A DNA stretch of 64,000 nucleotides from Nostoc sp. UHCC 0870 (GTDB lineage Bacteria > Cyanobacteriota > Cyanobacteriia > Cyanobacteriales > Nostocaceae), in contig NZ_CP091913.1 in assembly GCF_022063185.1 (NCBI RefSeq), positions 5,681,141 through 5,745,140 of the forward strand. The letters are read 5' to 3'. The notes beneath the pieces were generated by a model. That model ran no database searches. It was given only the letters and a program-made list of their open reading frames with translations, and had not been told where the DNA came from. Both the position numbers and the translations under genes were made by a program. Positions 42,209 to 51,200 of this stretch are shown piece after piece (position 1 is the first letter of the stretch; every line of letters starts with the position of its first letter).

Positions 42209-43408
42209 ATGGGTCGTGCCAAAAAGGTTGTTCTAGCATATTCTGGTGGAGTCGATACCTCCGTTTGCATTCCCTACCTCAAAAAAGAGTGGGGCGTAGA
42301 AGAGGTGATTACGTTAGCAGCAGATTTAGGTCAGGGAGATGAATTAGAACCAGTTCGAGAAAAAGCACTAAAATCGGGTGCAAGTGAATCCCTCGTGGCA
42401 GATGTGAAAGATAGCTTTATTAAAGACTATGCTTTTCCGGCAATTCAAGCTAACGCCCTCTATGAAAATCGCTATCCCCTAGGAACTGCCCTGGCTCGGC
42501 CGTTAATTGCTAAAATACTGGTCGAAGCTGCACAAAAATACGGTGCTGATGCGATCGCACACGGTTGCACTGGTAAAGGTAACGATCAGGTACGTTTTGA
42601 TGTCTCCTGTGCTGCATTAAATCCCAACTTGAAGATTCTTGCACCGGCGCGGGAATGGGGGATGAGTCGAGAAGAAACCATCGCCTACGGTGAACAATTT
42701 GGGATTCCAGCCCCAGTGAAAAAGTCTTCTCCTTATAGTATTGATAAGAATTTACTTGGTCGTAGCGTTGAAGCTGGTGTGTTGGAAGATCCCCGATTTG
42801 AACCACCAGAAGAAATTTATGAAATGACTAAGGCGATCGCGGATACCCCCAATGAGCCAGAATATTTAGAGATTGGATTTACTCAAGGTCTTCCCACCAC
42901 TCTCAATGGTGTAACTAAAAACCCTGTAGAGATGATTCAAGAACTGAATCAAGTAGTCGGAAATCATGGTGTCGGGCGCATTGACATGATTGAAAACCGC
43001 TTAGTGGGGATCAAATCACGAGAAATCTATGAATCCCCAGCGATGTTAGTGCTAATTCAAGCCCACAGAGATTTAGAAAGCCTCACCTTAACCGCAGATG
43101 TTAGCCATTACAAACGGGGAATTGAAGAAACCTATAGCCAAATGGTTTACAACGGTTTGTGGTACAGTCCACTCAAAGGTGCTTTAGATGCCTTTATTCA
43201 ACAGACACAAGAACAAGTATCTGGAACTGTCCGCTTGAAACTTTTTAAAGGTAATGCAACGATAGTTGGACGGTGGAGTGATAATTCACTTTACACTCCT
43301 GATTTAGCCACCTACGGATCTGAAGACCAGTTTGACCACAAAGCAGCTGAAGGTTTCATTTACGTTTGGGGATTACCTACTCGTATTTGGGCGCAGAAAA
43401 CTAGATAA
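42209..43408 (+). CDS. argG: Argininosuccinate synthase
   Basis: ArgG joins citrulline and aspartate with ATP, the penultimate step of arginine synthesis, which also feeds cyanophycin. The P-loop-like PPi motif LAYSGGVDTSVC is at about residues 8-19. HGCTGKGNDQVRFD, SPYSIDKNLLGRS and the final EGFIYVWGLPTRIWAQKTR also match the family. The frame could begin at GTG 42197, but ATG at 42209 follows GGAG at good spacing and gives the usual MGRAKKVVLAYSGG start and 399 residues. Confidence 0.97.
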   Translation: MGRAKKVVLAYSGGVDTSVCIPYLKKEWGVEEVITLAADLGQGDELEPVREKALKSGASESLVADVKDSFIKDYAFPAIQANALYENRYPLGTALARPLIAKILVEAAQKYGADAIAHGCTGKGNDQVRFDVSCAALNPNLKILAPAREWGMSREETIAYGEQFGIPAPVKKSSPYSIDKNLLGRSVEAGVLEDPRFEPPEEIYEMTKAIADTPNEPEYLEIGFTQGLPTTLNGVTKNPVEMIQELNQVVGNHGVGRIDMIENRLVGIKSREIYESPAMLVLIQAHRDLESLTLTADVSHYKRGIEETYSQMVYNGLWYSPLKGALDAFIQQTQEQVSGTVRLKLFKGNATIVGRWSDNSLYTPDLATYGSEDQFDHKAAEGFIYVWGLPTRIWAQKTR

Positions 43409-43418
43409 AGAATAACGG

Positions 43419-43483
43419 CTAGTACCGCTACTCGGAAGTCAAAAGTCAAAATTGCTGTATTTTTTGAACGATTGCGAATGGTA
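43419..43483. repeat. Dispersed repeat, copy 1 (ctagtaccgctac)
   Basis: ctagtaccgctactcggaag followed by tcaaaagt and, 20 bases on, tttgaacgattgcgaatggt. It matches 54108-54172 at both ends. Confidence 0.8.
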
Positions 43484-43586
43484 TCTTTGATTTTTGCCGC
43501 ACTGTGCTAGGGGCTTAGAGATAGGGAGTAGAGAAGAAAGAATAGAGAAATATCATCTATTCCCCTACTCCCTATTCCCATACTCC

Positions 43587-44204
43587 CTACTCTCTAACTT
43601 GGCGAGATTCTAACCACAGAGGGATAAGAATCAAAGCTGCAAGTATGAGTAAAGCTAAAATTGCAAACTGACTAACCCAAGCTACCAATTGTTCAAGAGA
43701 AACAATCTTACCTGCAAAAAAGGCTAACGTCACCATTAAACTAGCCCAAGCACTTGCTCCTAAAATGTTGTATACCAAAAATGTTCGGAAAGGCATCTCA
43801 GCTATACCAGCTAGTGGTGCAGCAAAGATGCGTAATAGAGCAAAAAAGCGGCCAAAAAATACAGCTTTCGCTGCGTTTTGACTAAATTGCTCTTTAATAC
43901 TCAACAAACGCACTTCACTAATCCGAAATATCTTACCGACTTGTAGTAAAAAAGACCAGCCGCCTAGTCTACCAATCCAGTAGCCGCAAATTCCACCAAT
44001 GAAAGCACCACTCACGGCAATACCAAGAACTATCCAGTAATTCAATTCATTACTACCAGCTAGAAAGCCACCCACTAAGGTTACGGTTTCGCCGGGAAGA
44101 GGAATGCCCAAGTTTTCTAGCAATATTCCCAAAAAAATAGCCCAGTAACCGTAATGATGGGCAAACTCCTGGATGTTTTCTAGTGAAATCAACTCAAGAG
44201 ACAT
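43587..44204 (-). CDS. DedA family membrane protein
   Basis: This 205-residue protein has the DedA/SNARE-associated domain: an N-terminal re-entrant segment with ENLGIPLPGETVTLVGGFLAG (about 30-50), GGICGYWIGRLGG (about 70-82), then FFGRFFALLRIFAAPLAGIAEMPFRTFLVYNILGASAWA (about 115-153) and a final helix. The E..P..G and FGRF...R motifs are the conserved core. DedA proteins act in membrane homeostasis and lipid (undecaprenyl phosphate) flipping. Monocistronic. Confidence 0.93.
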   Translation of the reverse strand: MSLELISLENIQEFAHHYGYWAIFLGILLENLGIPLPGETVTLVGGFLAGSNELNYWIVLGIAVSGAFIGGICGYWIGRLGGWSFLLQVGKIFRISEVRLLSIKEQFSQNAAKAVFFGRFFALLRIFAAPLAGIAEMPFRTFLVYNILGASAWASLMVTLAFFAGKIVSLEQLVAWVSQFAILALLILAALILIPLWLESRQVRE

Positions 44205-44662
44205 CCCGCACCGCCGCCTTTACAATTTTTTACTTTATATACATCTTTGCTTGTTTATAGCTGGGGTGTCAATCAAGTGTATTACATCGATTGAATAGAT
44301 TTAAATCTATATTCTTCATAGATAATTTACAATTGACAATCAAATATCAATCAGTTAATAGCACATCCACATAAAAACTGATATAAAGCAATAACCTTTT
44401 ATAAAAAATTCATAAAAACCTCACGGAAGTGTAAAATTTCTGTAAAAGATACGATTGATACGGAAACCATTAGGCGTTTGTGCCTATATTGAGGAATGTT
44501 ACAATAAATTATACGGAATAAATACTGAAGCGATCGCATTAACTGTAATGGTTGCAAAATACTAATTTTAGTAACTGTGGCAATGATTTTACAAGTAACA
44601 GATCATCAGTATGGATCTCCGTTTCCTGCTTTTTTAAGTGTTGCAACTATTTGGTTAAATTT
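44205..44662. other. Intergenic region upstream of the STAS gene
   Basis: About 460 AT-rich bases between divergent DedA and STAS genes without another gene. The open frame upstream of 44663 has no family similarity and is treated as leader. Confidence 0.5.
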
Positions 44663-45016
44663 ATGACACTCACACAAGAATTGCAAGTGGTTTTGTTTAA
44701 GCCCCAGGGAAGCATAGACTTACAGGACGGTAAGGCTTTTAGTGAAAAGATAGCTGAAATTGCTCCTCAACCTCATCAACTCTGGGTAATTGATTTAGCA
44801 GCAGTAGACTTTATGGACAGTTCTGGGTTAGTTTCACTAGTTAAAGCAATCACGTCAGCAAGACAAAACAGTTGTCGTTTAGTTCTTTGCAACGTGCAAA
44901 CTCCTGTACGGCTAATTTTAGAACTGACACAATTAGATTCAGTATTTGAGATTTTTGATACTTACGAAGATATTGTGAATGGGGTTAGTAACGATAAATT
45001 ATCATTGGCAAGCTAA
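44663..45016 (+). CDS. STAS-domain protein (anti-sigma factor antagonist type)
   Basis: This 117-residue protein is a single STAS domain. The phosphorylation loop VDFMDSSGLVSLVKAI (about 49-64) contains the conserved DSSGL serine that partner kinases modify in SpoIIAA/RsbV-like switches; the first strand VVLFKPQGSIDLQDG is typical. An open frame exists to 44552, but ATG at 44663 (MTLTQELQVV) fits the family. No anti-sigma kinase lies beside it, so its partner is unknown. Confidence 0.88.
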   Translation: MTLTQELQVVLFKPQGSIDLQDGKAFSEKIAEIAPQPHQLWVIDLAAVDFMDSSGLVSLVKAITSARQNSCRLVLCNVQTPVRLILELTQLDSVFEIFDTYEDIVNGVSNDKLSLAS

Positions 45017-45142
45017 ACAGCCTTTTATCATATAAGAAAAATATGGTAATTTTAAAAAAATTAGGTAAATATCTAAGATTTGCCTTCGCCAATTTCTAAA
45101 TAGCCCTACAGACTAGTAATCTGGAAGGTAGTTGTCACAAAT

Positions 45143-45189
45143 CGCGTAGCATCTCCAACAGTCACATCTCCTGTTAGAGATGCTACGCG
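45143..45189. repeat. Hairpin-forming repeat (cgcgtagcatctcc)
   Basis: cgcgtagcatctccaacag (45143-45161) pairs with ctgttagagatgctacgcg (45171-45189), one mismatch in 19, around a 9-base loop. Confidence 0.85.
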
Positions 45190-45511
45190 TAGCTTTGTTA
45201 CTGGAGTTTAGACTAAACCATGAATTTTGGTGAACAATCTCAATTCTCACCGCATTTATGTAAAGCTGCGATCGTTGGTATCTCAATACTGCTCGGTTAA
45301 GCTGAAAAAACTTAAAATTTGTAGGTTGGGTTGAAGAAAAAAACCCAACATTTCTACAGCTTTGTTGGAAAAATTTCCTGTCATGCACTGCCCTAAATGT
45401 TGAATTTGTCTATGCTACTTCGTCAAAGCCAAGATTTAATCGCTGTGCTATCCTTGTCAATATCAGAATTATTTTCGGTTGAGTAACTACTTTTCATGTC
45501 TAAAAAGCGTC

Positions 45512-45550
45512 TCTCCGAATTTAAGTCTCTACACTTGTTTAATTCGGAGA
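45512..45550 (+). promoter_or_regulatory. Leader hairpin that hides the rbp ribosome binding site
   Basis: tctccgaatt (45512-45521) pairs perfectly with aattcggaga (45541-45550) across a 19-base loop. The second arm contains GGAGA, the Shine-Dalgarno sequence, 6 bases before the ATG at 45557. Folding would block initiation, so translation is probably regulated by structure. Confidence 0.65.
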
Positions 45551-45556
45551 CATTGT

Positions 45557-45868
45557 ATGTCAATTTACATAGGTAACTTGTCCTATCAAGTTACAGAGGA
45601 TGACCTGAAGCGTGCCTTTGCAGAGTATGGCAAGGTTAACCGCGTTCAGCTACCAACTGATCGTGAAACTGGTCGTCCTCGTGGTTTTGCCTTTGTAGAA
45701 ATGGAAACAGAAGCTGAAGAAAGTGCGGCCATTGAAGCCCTTGACGGTGCTGAATGGATGGGGCGCGATCTTAAAGTTAACAAAGCTAAACCCCGTGAAG
45801 AAAGAAGTCCTTCCCGTGGTGGTGGTGGCGGTAGTTGGGGTAATAACAACCGTGGCGGTCGTCACTAG
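45557..45868 (+). CDS. rbp: RRM-type RNA-binding protein (cyanobacterial Rbp)
   Basis: This 103-residue protein has one RRM with RNP2 IYIGNL (residues 3-8) and RNP1 RGFAFVEM (about 42-49), then a short Arg/Ser/Gly-rich tail ending GGGGGSWGNNNRGGRH. This is the architecture of Anabaena RbpA-type proteins, many induced by cold. It probably binds mRNA and aids cold or membrane-linked expression. An open frame reaches 45479, but ATG at 45557 (MSIYIGNLSYQV) with GGAGA is clear. The leader hairpin and a downstream terminator frame a single-gene unit. Confidence 0.95.
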   Translation: MSIYIGNLSYQVTEDDLKRAFAEYGKVNRVQLPTDRETGRPRGFAFVEMETEAEESAAIEALDGAEWMGRDLKVNKAKPREERSPSRGGGGGSWGNNNRGGRH

Positions 45869-45947
45869 AAAAAATTTTTTCTAGAAAATTAACTTTAGAG
45901 TCTCCAGCAGAGAAAGCCAAAAGCCAGACCTGCTGGGTTATTTTTTT
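45865..45947 (+). terminator. Palindrome and rho-independent terminator of rbp
   Basis: A 20-bp perfect palindrome (ctagaaaaaattttttctag, 45865-45884) overlaps the stop codon. Beyond it ccagcag (45904-45910) pairs with ctgctgg (45930-45936) and is followed by gttattttttt. Confidence 0.8.
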
Positions 45948-46093
45948 GTATCCACTCAAAAGGTAAGACTAAATAATTCCTGTACAAAAACTCTCGTAAA
46001 TACATTATCAAAAATTTGGGTTGAAAACCCCGTCCTCTAGAACTACTTTATGTATTTTGTGCTAACATGACATCCATTTAGGTTTTCAAGAAA

Positions 46094-46858
46094 ATGTTGC
46101 GTGTTTATCATCTGCTTATAGGTGTTTTTCTATTAGTTGCTATCCCAGTGGGAGCTAAATTTGTCTTACCCCAATTTTCCGGTAACAAAATAACAGCACC
46201 AACGCCAAGTGTTACACCTCCAAGCACTACACCAACAAAAACCAGCACTAAAGTAGAAAATATGTGGCAAAAACTTCTAGGTAACACTAGTGTTCCTGAT
46301 GGTTGGGAAGTTGCACCTTGTCAGGACAATGCTACTTTGCTATGTGTTGCTAACGAAGGTGAACGTTTGGGTACAGTGGAAATTGGGGTTTATCCAGTTA
46401 ACAATAATCCAGAATTCCAAAAGTATTTAACAGCATCTGGTATTCCTTTAGGTTCTAAAGCAGACTACCAAAATCCAGAATATCAAGTCAAAGTAATTCA
46501 ATTTCTCCAAGCTTGGGTTGCAGACTTCTATACTAACCTGACGAAAAATCGTCAAGGTGTTTACGGTAATAAAGTTATTTTCTCCACCTATCCACCGCAA
46601 CAAGTCACAATAGGTAAACTCCCTGGTATCCGCTATGGTTTTGTGGGAATTAAGTCAGAGAGTGGGGTAGAAGAGCAGCATATTGGCCATATTACCTACG
46701 ATGGGGCAAAGTTGTATGTCATAACTACATCTTTTGCCCCAGGTGCAGGCGCGGGTAAGTTTGCCAAGCTGGAGAATTTGGCAGTCTTTCAACCATATTT
46801 ATATGCGATCGCAGAAAATTTAAAATTACCTATGCAGAGTTCAGGCACAAAACCCTAG
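46094..46858 (+). CDS. Unknown secreted or membrane-anchored protein
   Basis: I do not recognise this 254-residue protein. It has an N-terminal hydrophobic segment (about 6-22, LLIGVFLLVAIPVGAKF), a Thr/Pro/Ser linker (35-52) and one folded domain with two cysteines (PCQDNATLLCVAN, about 76-88) that could form a disulfide. Later parts (VKVIQFLQAWVADFYTNL, GKLPGIRYGFVGIKSE, AKLYVITTSFAPG) look like a mixed alpha/beta fold. It should act outside the cytoplasm. Single gene with a good AT-rich upstream region. Confidence 0.6.
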   Translation: MLRVYHLLIGVFLLVAIPVGAKFVLPQFSGNKITAPTPSVTPPSTTPTKTSTKVENMWQKLLGNTSVPDGWEVAPCQDNATLLCVANEGERLGTVEIGVYPVNNNPEFQKYLTASGIPLGSKADYQNPEYQVKVIQFLQAWVADFYTNLTKNRQGVYGNKVIFSTYPPQQVTIGKLPGIRYGFVGIKSESGVEEQHIGHITYDGAKLYVITTSFAPGAGAGKFAKLENLAVFQPYLYAIAENLKLPMQSSGTKP

Positions 46859-47478
46859 GAAAAACATATTATCAGCTAATTTATACTACTCTCTTTTGAG
46901 AGTTAGTTAATTTTTCTATGGCAATATTTTCACTATCATGAAGATATAGGGTTGGCGACTGTATTTATAATGATATTTTCTGGCTTTGAAAACTTTCTTT
47001 TATTGATGTAAAAATTGATCCTTCTCAATAAAAATATAATTTACACTCAGTAATTTAAATAAAATTGCTAAAAATATAATTTATTTGCTGATTTACGTAT
47101 ACTTTTTTGATGAGTATCTACATAAATTGCAATTTTTCTTCAATAAAATATATTGCAATATATTAAAAATGTGATGCTTTCATGACATACTCGATAATAC
47201 ACGTAATCATCAAAACCTAAATAATCACTACTTAAGTGAATTTACTTAAAAATACGTAAGCCTTGTTACTTAGAGCTATATGATTAATAATAAAAGTTGT
47301 CTTCTAATTTTTTAAGTATTTTTACAGTTAAAATTTTAATCAGTAAAGTTATTTAAAAAACGTTGTATTTTAAAATACATACACGGCTAAATGATTAAAT
47401 AGCTCTACGGTTATGTTTTTAAGAAAATTAAAAAATAATTAAGTAGTAACTCTGATTCCCACATAGGAGAGAGCAAAC
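46859..47478. other. AT-rich intergenic stretch
   Basis: 620 very AT-rich bases, rich in taaaat/attta words, with no gene seen. It should contain the promoter of the next gene; the transcript leader ends in a strong taggagag ribosome binding site. Confidence 0.5.
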
Positions 47479-48282
47479 ATGAAAGAAGTTCTGGTATTAA
47501 TCGAAGCTAAGAAGCAAGAATTTGCCCACACACCCTTTATTCAATTCTTACAAGATAAAACGATAGATCCCAGACAAAGACTAGCTTTTACACCTTGTTT
47601 TGCTCCCTTTGTCATGGGTTTTGGAGAGTTAAATAAGTATTACTGGCGAGAGGAAAACACTAATGATCCCATTCAAGCCATAATCAATCAACACACTTAC
47701 GAAGATGATAGCCACTGGATATGGTTTTTAGAGGATATCCAAAAATTAGGTTTTGATCAACCTTTGAATTTTAGTGATAGCTTGAAATTTGTTTGGGGCG
47801 ATGAAACCCAGCTTTCACGACAAACAATATATGAAATCTATCGTTACACTTATAGAGCTAATCCAATCCATAAGTTAGTGGTGATTGAGTCAATAGAGGC
47901 GATCGCATCTCTATTTTTTACAGCTACAACGCAAGTAGTTCAGGAATTTAAATCCAACTTTCTGGAAGATTATAAATATTTTGGCATGAATCATTTATCA
48001 GTAGAATCGAGCCATAGTAAGGATTGCAATCAAAACCAAGAGTATATTAATAACTTACATCTGTCACCAGAAAATTACGCCGAAATTGTTGATTTAGTTG
48101 ATAAAGTATTTGACTTGTTTACAAATTTTTTCAATCAACTAATTGTTTTTACCAAACAAGACAGAAGTTTCAAAATACCGAATTATGGGAAGATTAAGGA
48201 ATACAATAAGCATGAAAAGACTTACCTTAATAAGAGAACTTTTGATAAATCTTCACTGATTACTAAATCGGAAACTCGATAA
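47479..48282 (+). CDS. Haem-oxygenase-like diiron (HDO) protein
   Basis: This 267-residue all-helical protein fits the TenA/haem-oxygenase-like superfamily. Candidate metal ligands follow the HDO pattern: Glu50 (GFGELNKYYW), His79 (HTYEDDSHWIWF), Glu137 or Glu140 (VVIESIEAI), then H-x3-E-x2-H as His172, Glu176 and His179 (NHLSVESSH). HDO enzymes use oxygen to cut fatty acids or amino-acid-derived substrates, or oxidise amines; the substrate here is unknown. The polar tail after residue 230 is extra. AGGAGAG lies 9 bases before the ATG. Its end overlaps the convergent kinase gene by 20 bp. Confidence 0.7.
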   Translation: MKEVLVLIEAKKQEFAHTPFIQFLQDKTIDPRQRLAFTPCFAPFVMGFGELNKYYWREENTNDPIQAIINQHTYEDDSHWIWFLEDIQKLGFDQPLNFSDSLKFVWGDETQLSRQTIYEIYRYTYRANPIHKLVVIESIEAIASLFFTATTQVVQEFKSNFLEDYKYFGMNHLSVESSHSKDCNQNQEYINNLHLSPENYAEIVDLVDKVFDLFTNFFNQLIVFTKQDRSFKIPNYGKIKEYNKHEKTYLNKRTFDKSSLITKSETR

Positions 48283-51200
48283 TAAACTCAGTTCCTTCTC
48301 CTAATGTGGAAATACAAGTTAAGTTGCCCTTGTGTTTTTCTACAATGACTTGATAACTAATAGACAAACCTAAACCTGTACCACTTCCTACAGGCTTGGT
48401 AGTAAAAAATGGATCAAATATTTTCTGCTGAACTGCTGCTGTCATCCCCAAACCGTTATCAGCAATACGCATCTGTAGCGTATTTGAATTAGATAATTGA
48501 GTGCGAATATGAATTGTTGGTCTAGTTAATTTTCCAGAATTTTGAACTATCGATTCTTCTAAAGCATCGATGGCATTATTCAGAATATTCATAAATACTT
48601 GATTTAGTTGACTAGCATAACAATTAACTAAGGGTATTTGTGAATATTCCCTAATTACTTGTATTTCTGGACGATGACTCTTTTTCGTGAGTCGATGCTG
48701 TAAAATCATCAAAGTATTTTCGATGCCTTCATGAATATCTACAGGTTTAATTTCTGATTCATCTAGGCGAGAAAAATTCCGTAAACCTAAAATAATATTA
48801 CTGATCCGTGAACTTCCTGCCTTCATAGATGCGAGAATATCCAGAAAATCTTGGGATAAGAAATTAACATCTATCTCGGAGGCTTTCTGCTTCACTAAAT
48901 TTGAGGGATGTGGATATTCGTGCTGGTAAGCAGCAATTAAATCCAGTAAATCTTGCACATACTTACTGGCATGATCAATATTGCCATGAATAAAATTAAT
49001 GGGATTATTAATTTCATGAGCAATTCCCGCCACCATTTGCCCCAAAGAAGACATTTTTTCACTTTGTATTAGTTGGGTTTGGGTGCGTTGTAACTCCTGT
49101 AAGGTTTGCTGTAAAGCTTGATTTTTTTGCTGGAGTTCTTGAGTTCTCTCTGCAACTTTTTTCTCTAGGGTATGATTTTGTTCTTCTAAGTGTTGATTGG
49201 CTGTAGCTAAACTTTCGTAGAGGATGGCATTTTCTAGAGATATGGCAGCTTGGGTAGTCAGGAGTTTGAGAATTTGGATGCGATCGCTTGTAAACGCACC
49301 TGTGGTAAGATGATTCTCTAGGTAAAGAATACCTAGCAGTTTACCTTGATTAATAATTGGTATGCACAATAGGCTTTGGGGTTGCTTATGGATAATATAG
49401 CGATCGCTAGCTAAAAGAACCACAGTATTGGCATTATCAGTAACGAAGATTTCTTTTGTACGTTTGACATAGTTAATTAAAGTAATAGGAATATCGCTAC
49501 TATGCTCTACAAGAATTGACGATAACTCAGTCAAAATAGGTATAGAAGTAGAACTGGTGCTGACTGCTGTGACAGTTAAATTAAAATTGTCACTATCATT
49601 CAAAATCAATGCAGATTTAGAAGCTCCTGCATTTTCCATCACAACTTGCATGAGAGTAGTCAGCAATTTTTCTAACTCAATTTCCCCAGATAGGGCTTGA
49701 GATGCTTTGATGATACTGGCTAAATCTAGAGAATGGGAAATACTGGTTTGTGAGCCTATTACTGTTTGCTGAATGTTTAAGCTTGATAGAGATTGATAGC
49801 TAGGAGAGGTAATTTGCTCAAACTGATGCAGAAGTAATTTTTCTTTCTGAAATATGGGAGCTAGTAATTGGGGATAGTGTTTTACTAAATCATCAACTTT
49901 GGTTTTTGCACCCCAACGACTATAGCAATAATAGGCATCAGTTAAGTAGCTTTGAGCTATTTTAGGTTTACCCCATTCTAAATAGAACTTAGCTGCTAAT
50001 TCGTTAGCTAAAGCTTCTTCATGAATAAACTTATGTTCTTTAGCAAGCTTAATTGAACGTTCATAATAATCAATTGCTTCAATATATTTGCCAACAACAC
50101 GATAACGTTCAGCTTCTACTAAATAATATTTATGTAAATAATTCATCGGGGCATGGTGCGCCCAATTACACAACTTTACTTGGTTATCTGCTACTTGTCT
50201 GAGCAAATTATCTTGATCAGGTTGTGTTTCTAAATATATTACTAAAGCTGTTAGAGAATCGTAAAAATAAAAAATTGGTACAGTAATAAATCCCGTACCA
50301 CCGGCTAAATACTCCCTGCTTTTGATAGCATTATCTTGTGCTTCCTGGAAGTTGCCAAATAAGTAAGAAAGGATAAGCTTGTTTAAATATAAGTAGTGTA
50401 TTCCCTGGATATCATTTGCTTCTATCAAATGCTTTAGGGATTGCTCTTCATTGTAAGCTTCACCTGAAGTTATACATATTTTTTCTCCTTTACCTAGCAA
50501 ATTTAATATAGATTGAAGAAAAATTTGACAATAATTTAAGGTGGTTATTTGCTGAAAGTTTTCCAGTACGCAAGAGTAAGAATTTATTTCTTTTTCTATC
50601 TCTGTAATTACTTTACCTATAAAATAAGAATGTTGGCATATTTTCATAGCACAGTAACCAACAAACTCAACATTTCCAGTTTCTAATCCACTTTTATAGC
50701 CTTCTAATAATAGTGGTAATGTTTCTCTAATATGAGACTTTTGATGAAAAATAAATGCTCCTATAACAAAATAAGTCCTGGTTTTAATATCTTTGTTACC
50801 AAATCTTTCAACTAAAGCTAAAGCTAATTTACCGATTTCATTAGATGCTATTATATCTTGATTTATGTCGCTTAATAAAATACCGTAACAGGCATAAGAA
50901 AATGCTGATAAAGGTGAATTGCCATAATGAATTGATAAATTAATTTGCGACAAAATAACCAACGGAAATAGCCAAGTATCAGCAATAAAAGTTGGTGGAA
51001 TCATGCTCGATGCGATACGCACAATTGCCATTTCATTAGCAGAAGTCATTAACGGCAGGTTGGTTAAATCATCAATAGTTTTACCTGCAAGTAGCACAGC
51101 AGTTTCTGCCAGTTTTTGCTGAATATCCGACTCATTGGGCTGTTTTGGGAAATACACGCCAAAGTGGTTTAATGCTTCCCGTGCGATCGCGATCGCCTCT

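Larger units (their letters stand above)
45017..45556. other. Intergenic region with hairpin repeat and rbp leader
   Basis: No gene is seen. It has an 18/19 matched inverted repeat at 45143-45189, a tgggttgaagaaaaaaaccca motif near 45325-45351, and the leader hairpin of the RNA-binding protein gene. Confidence 0.6.
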
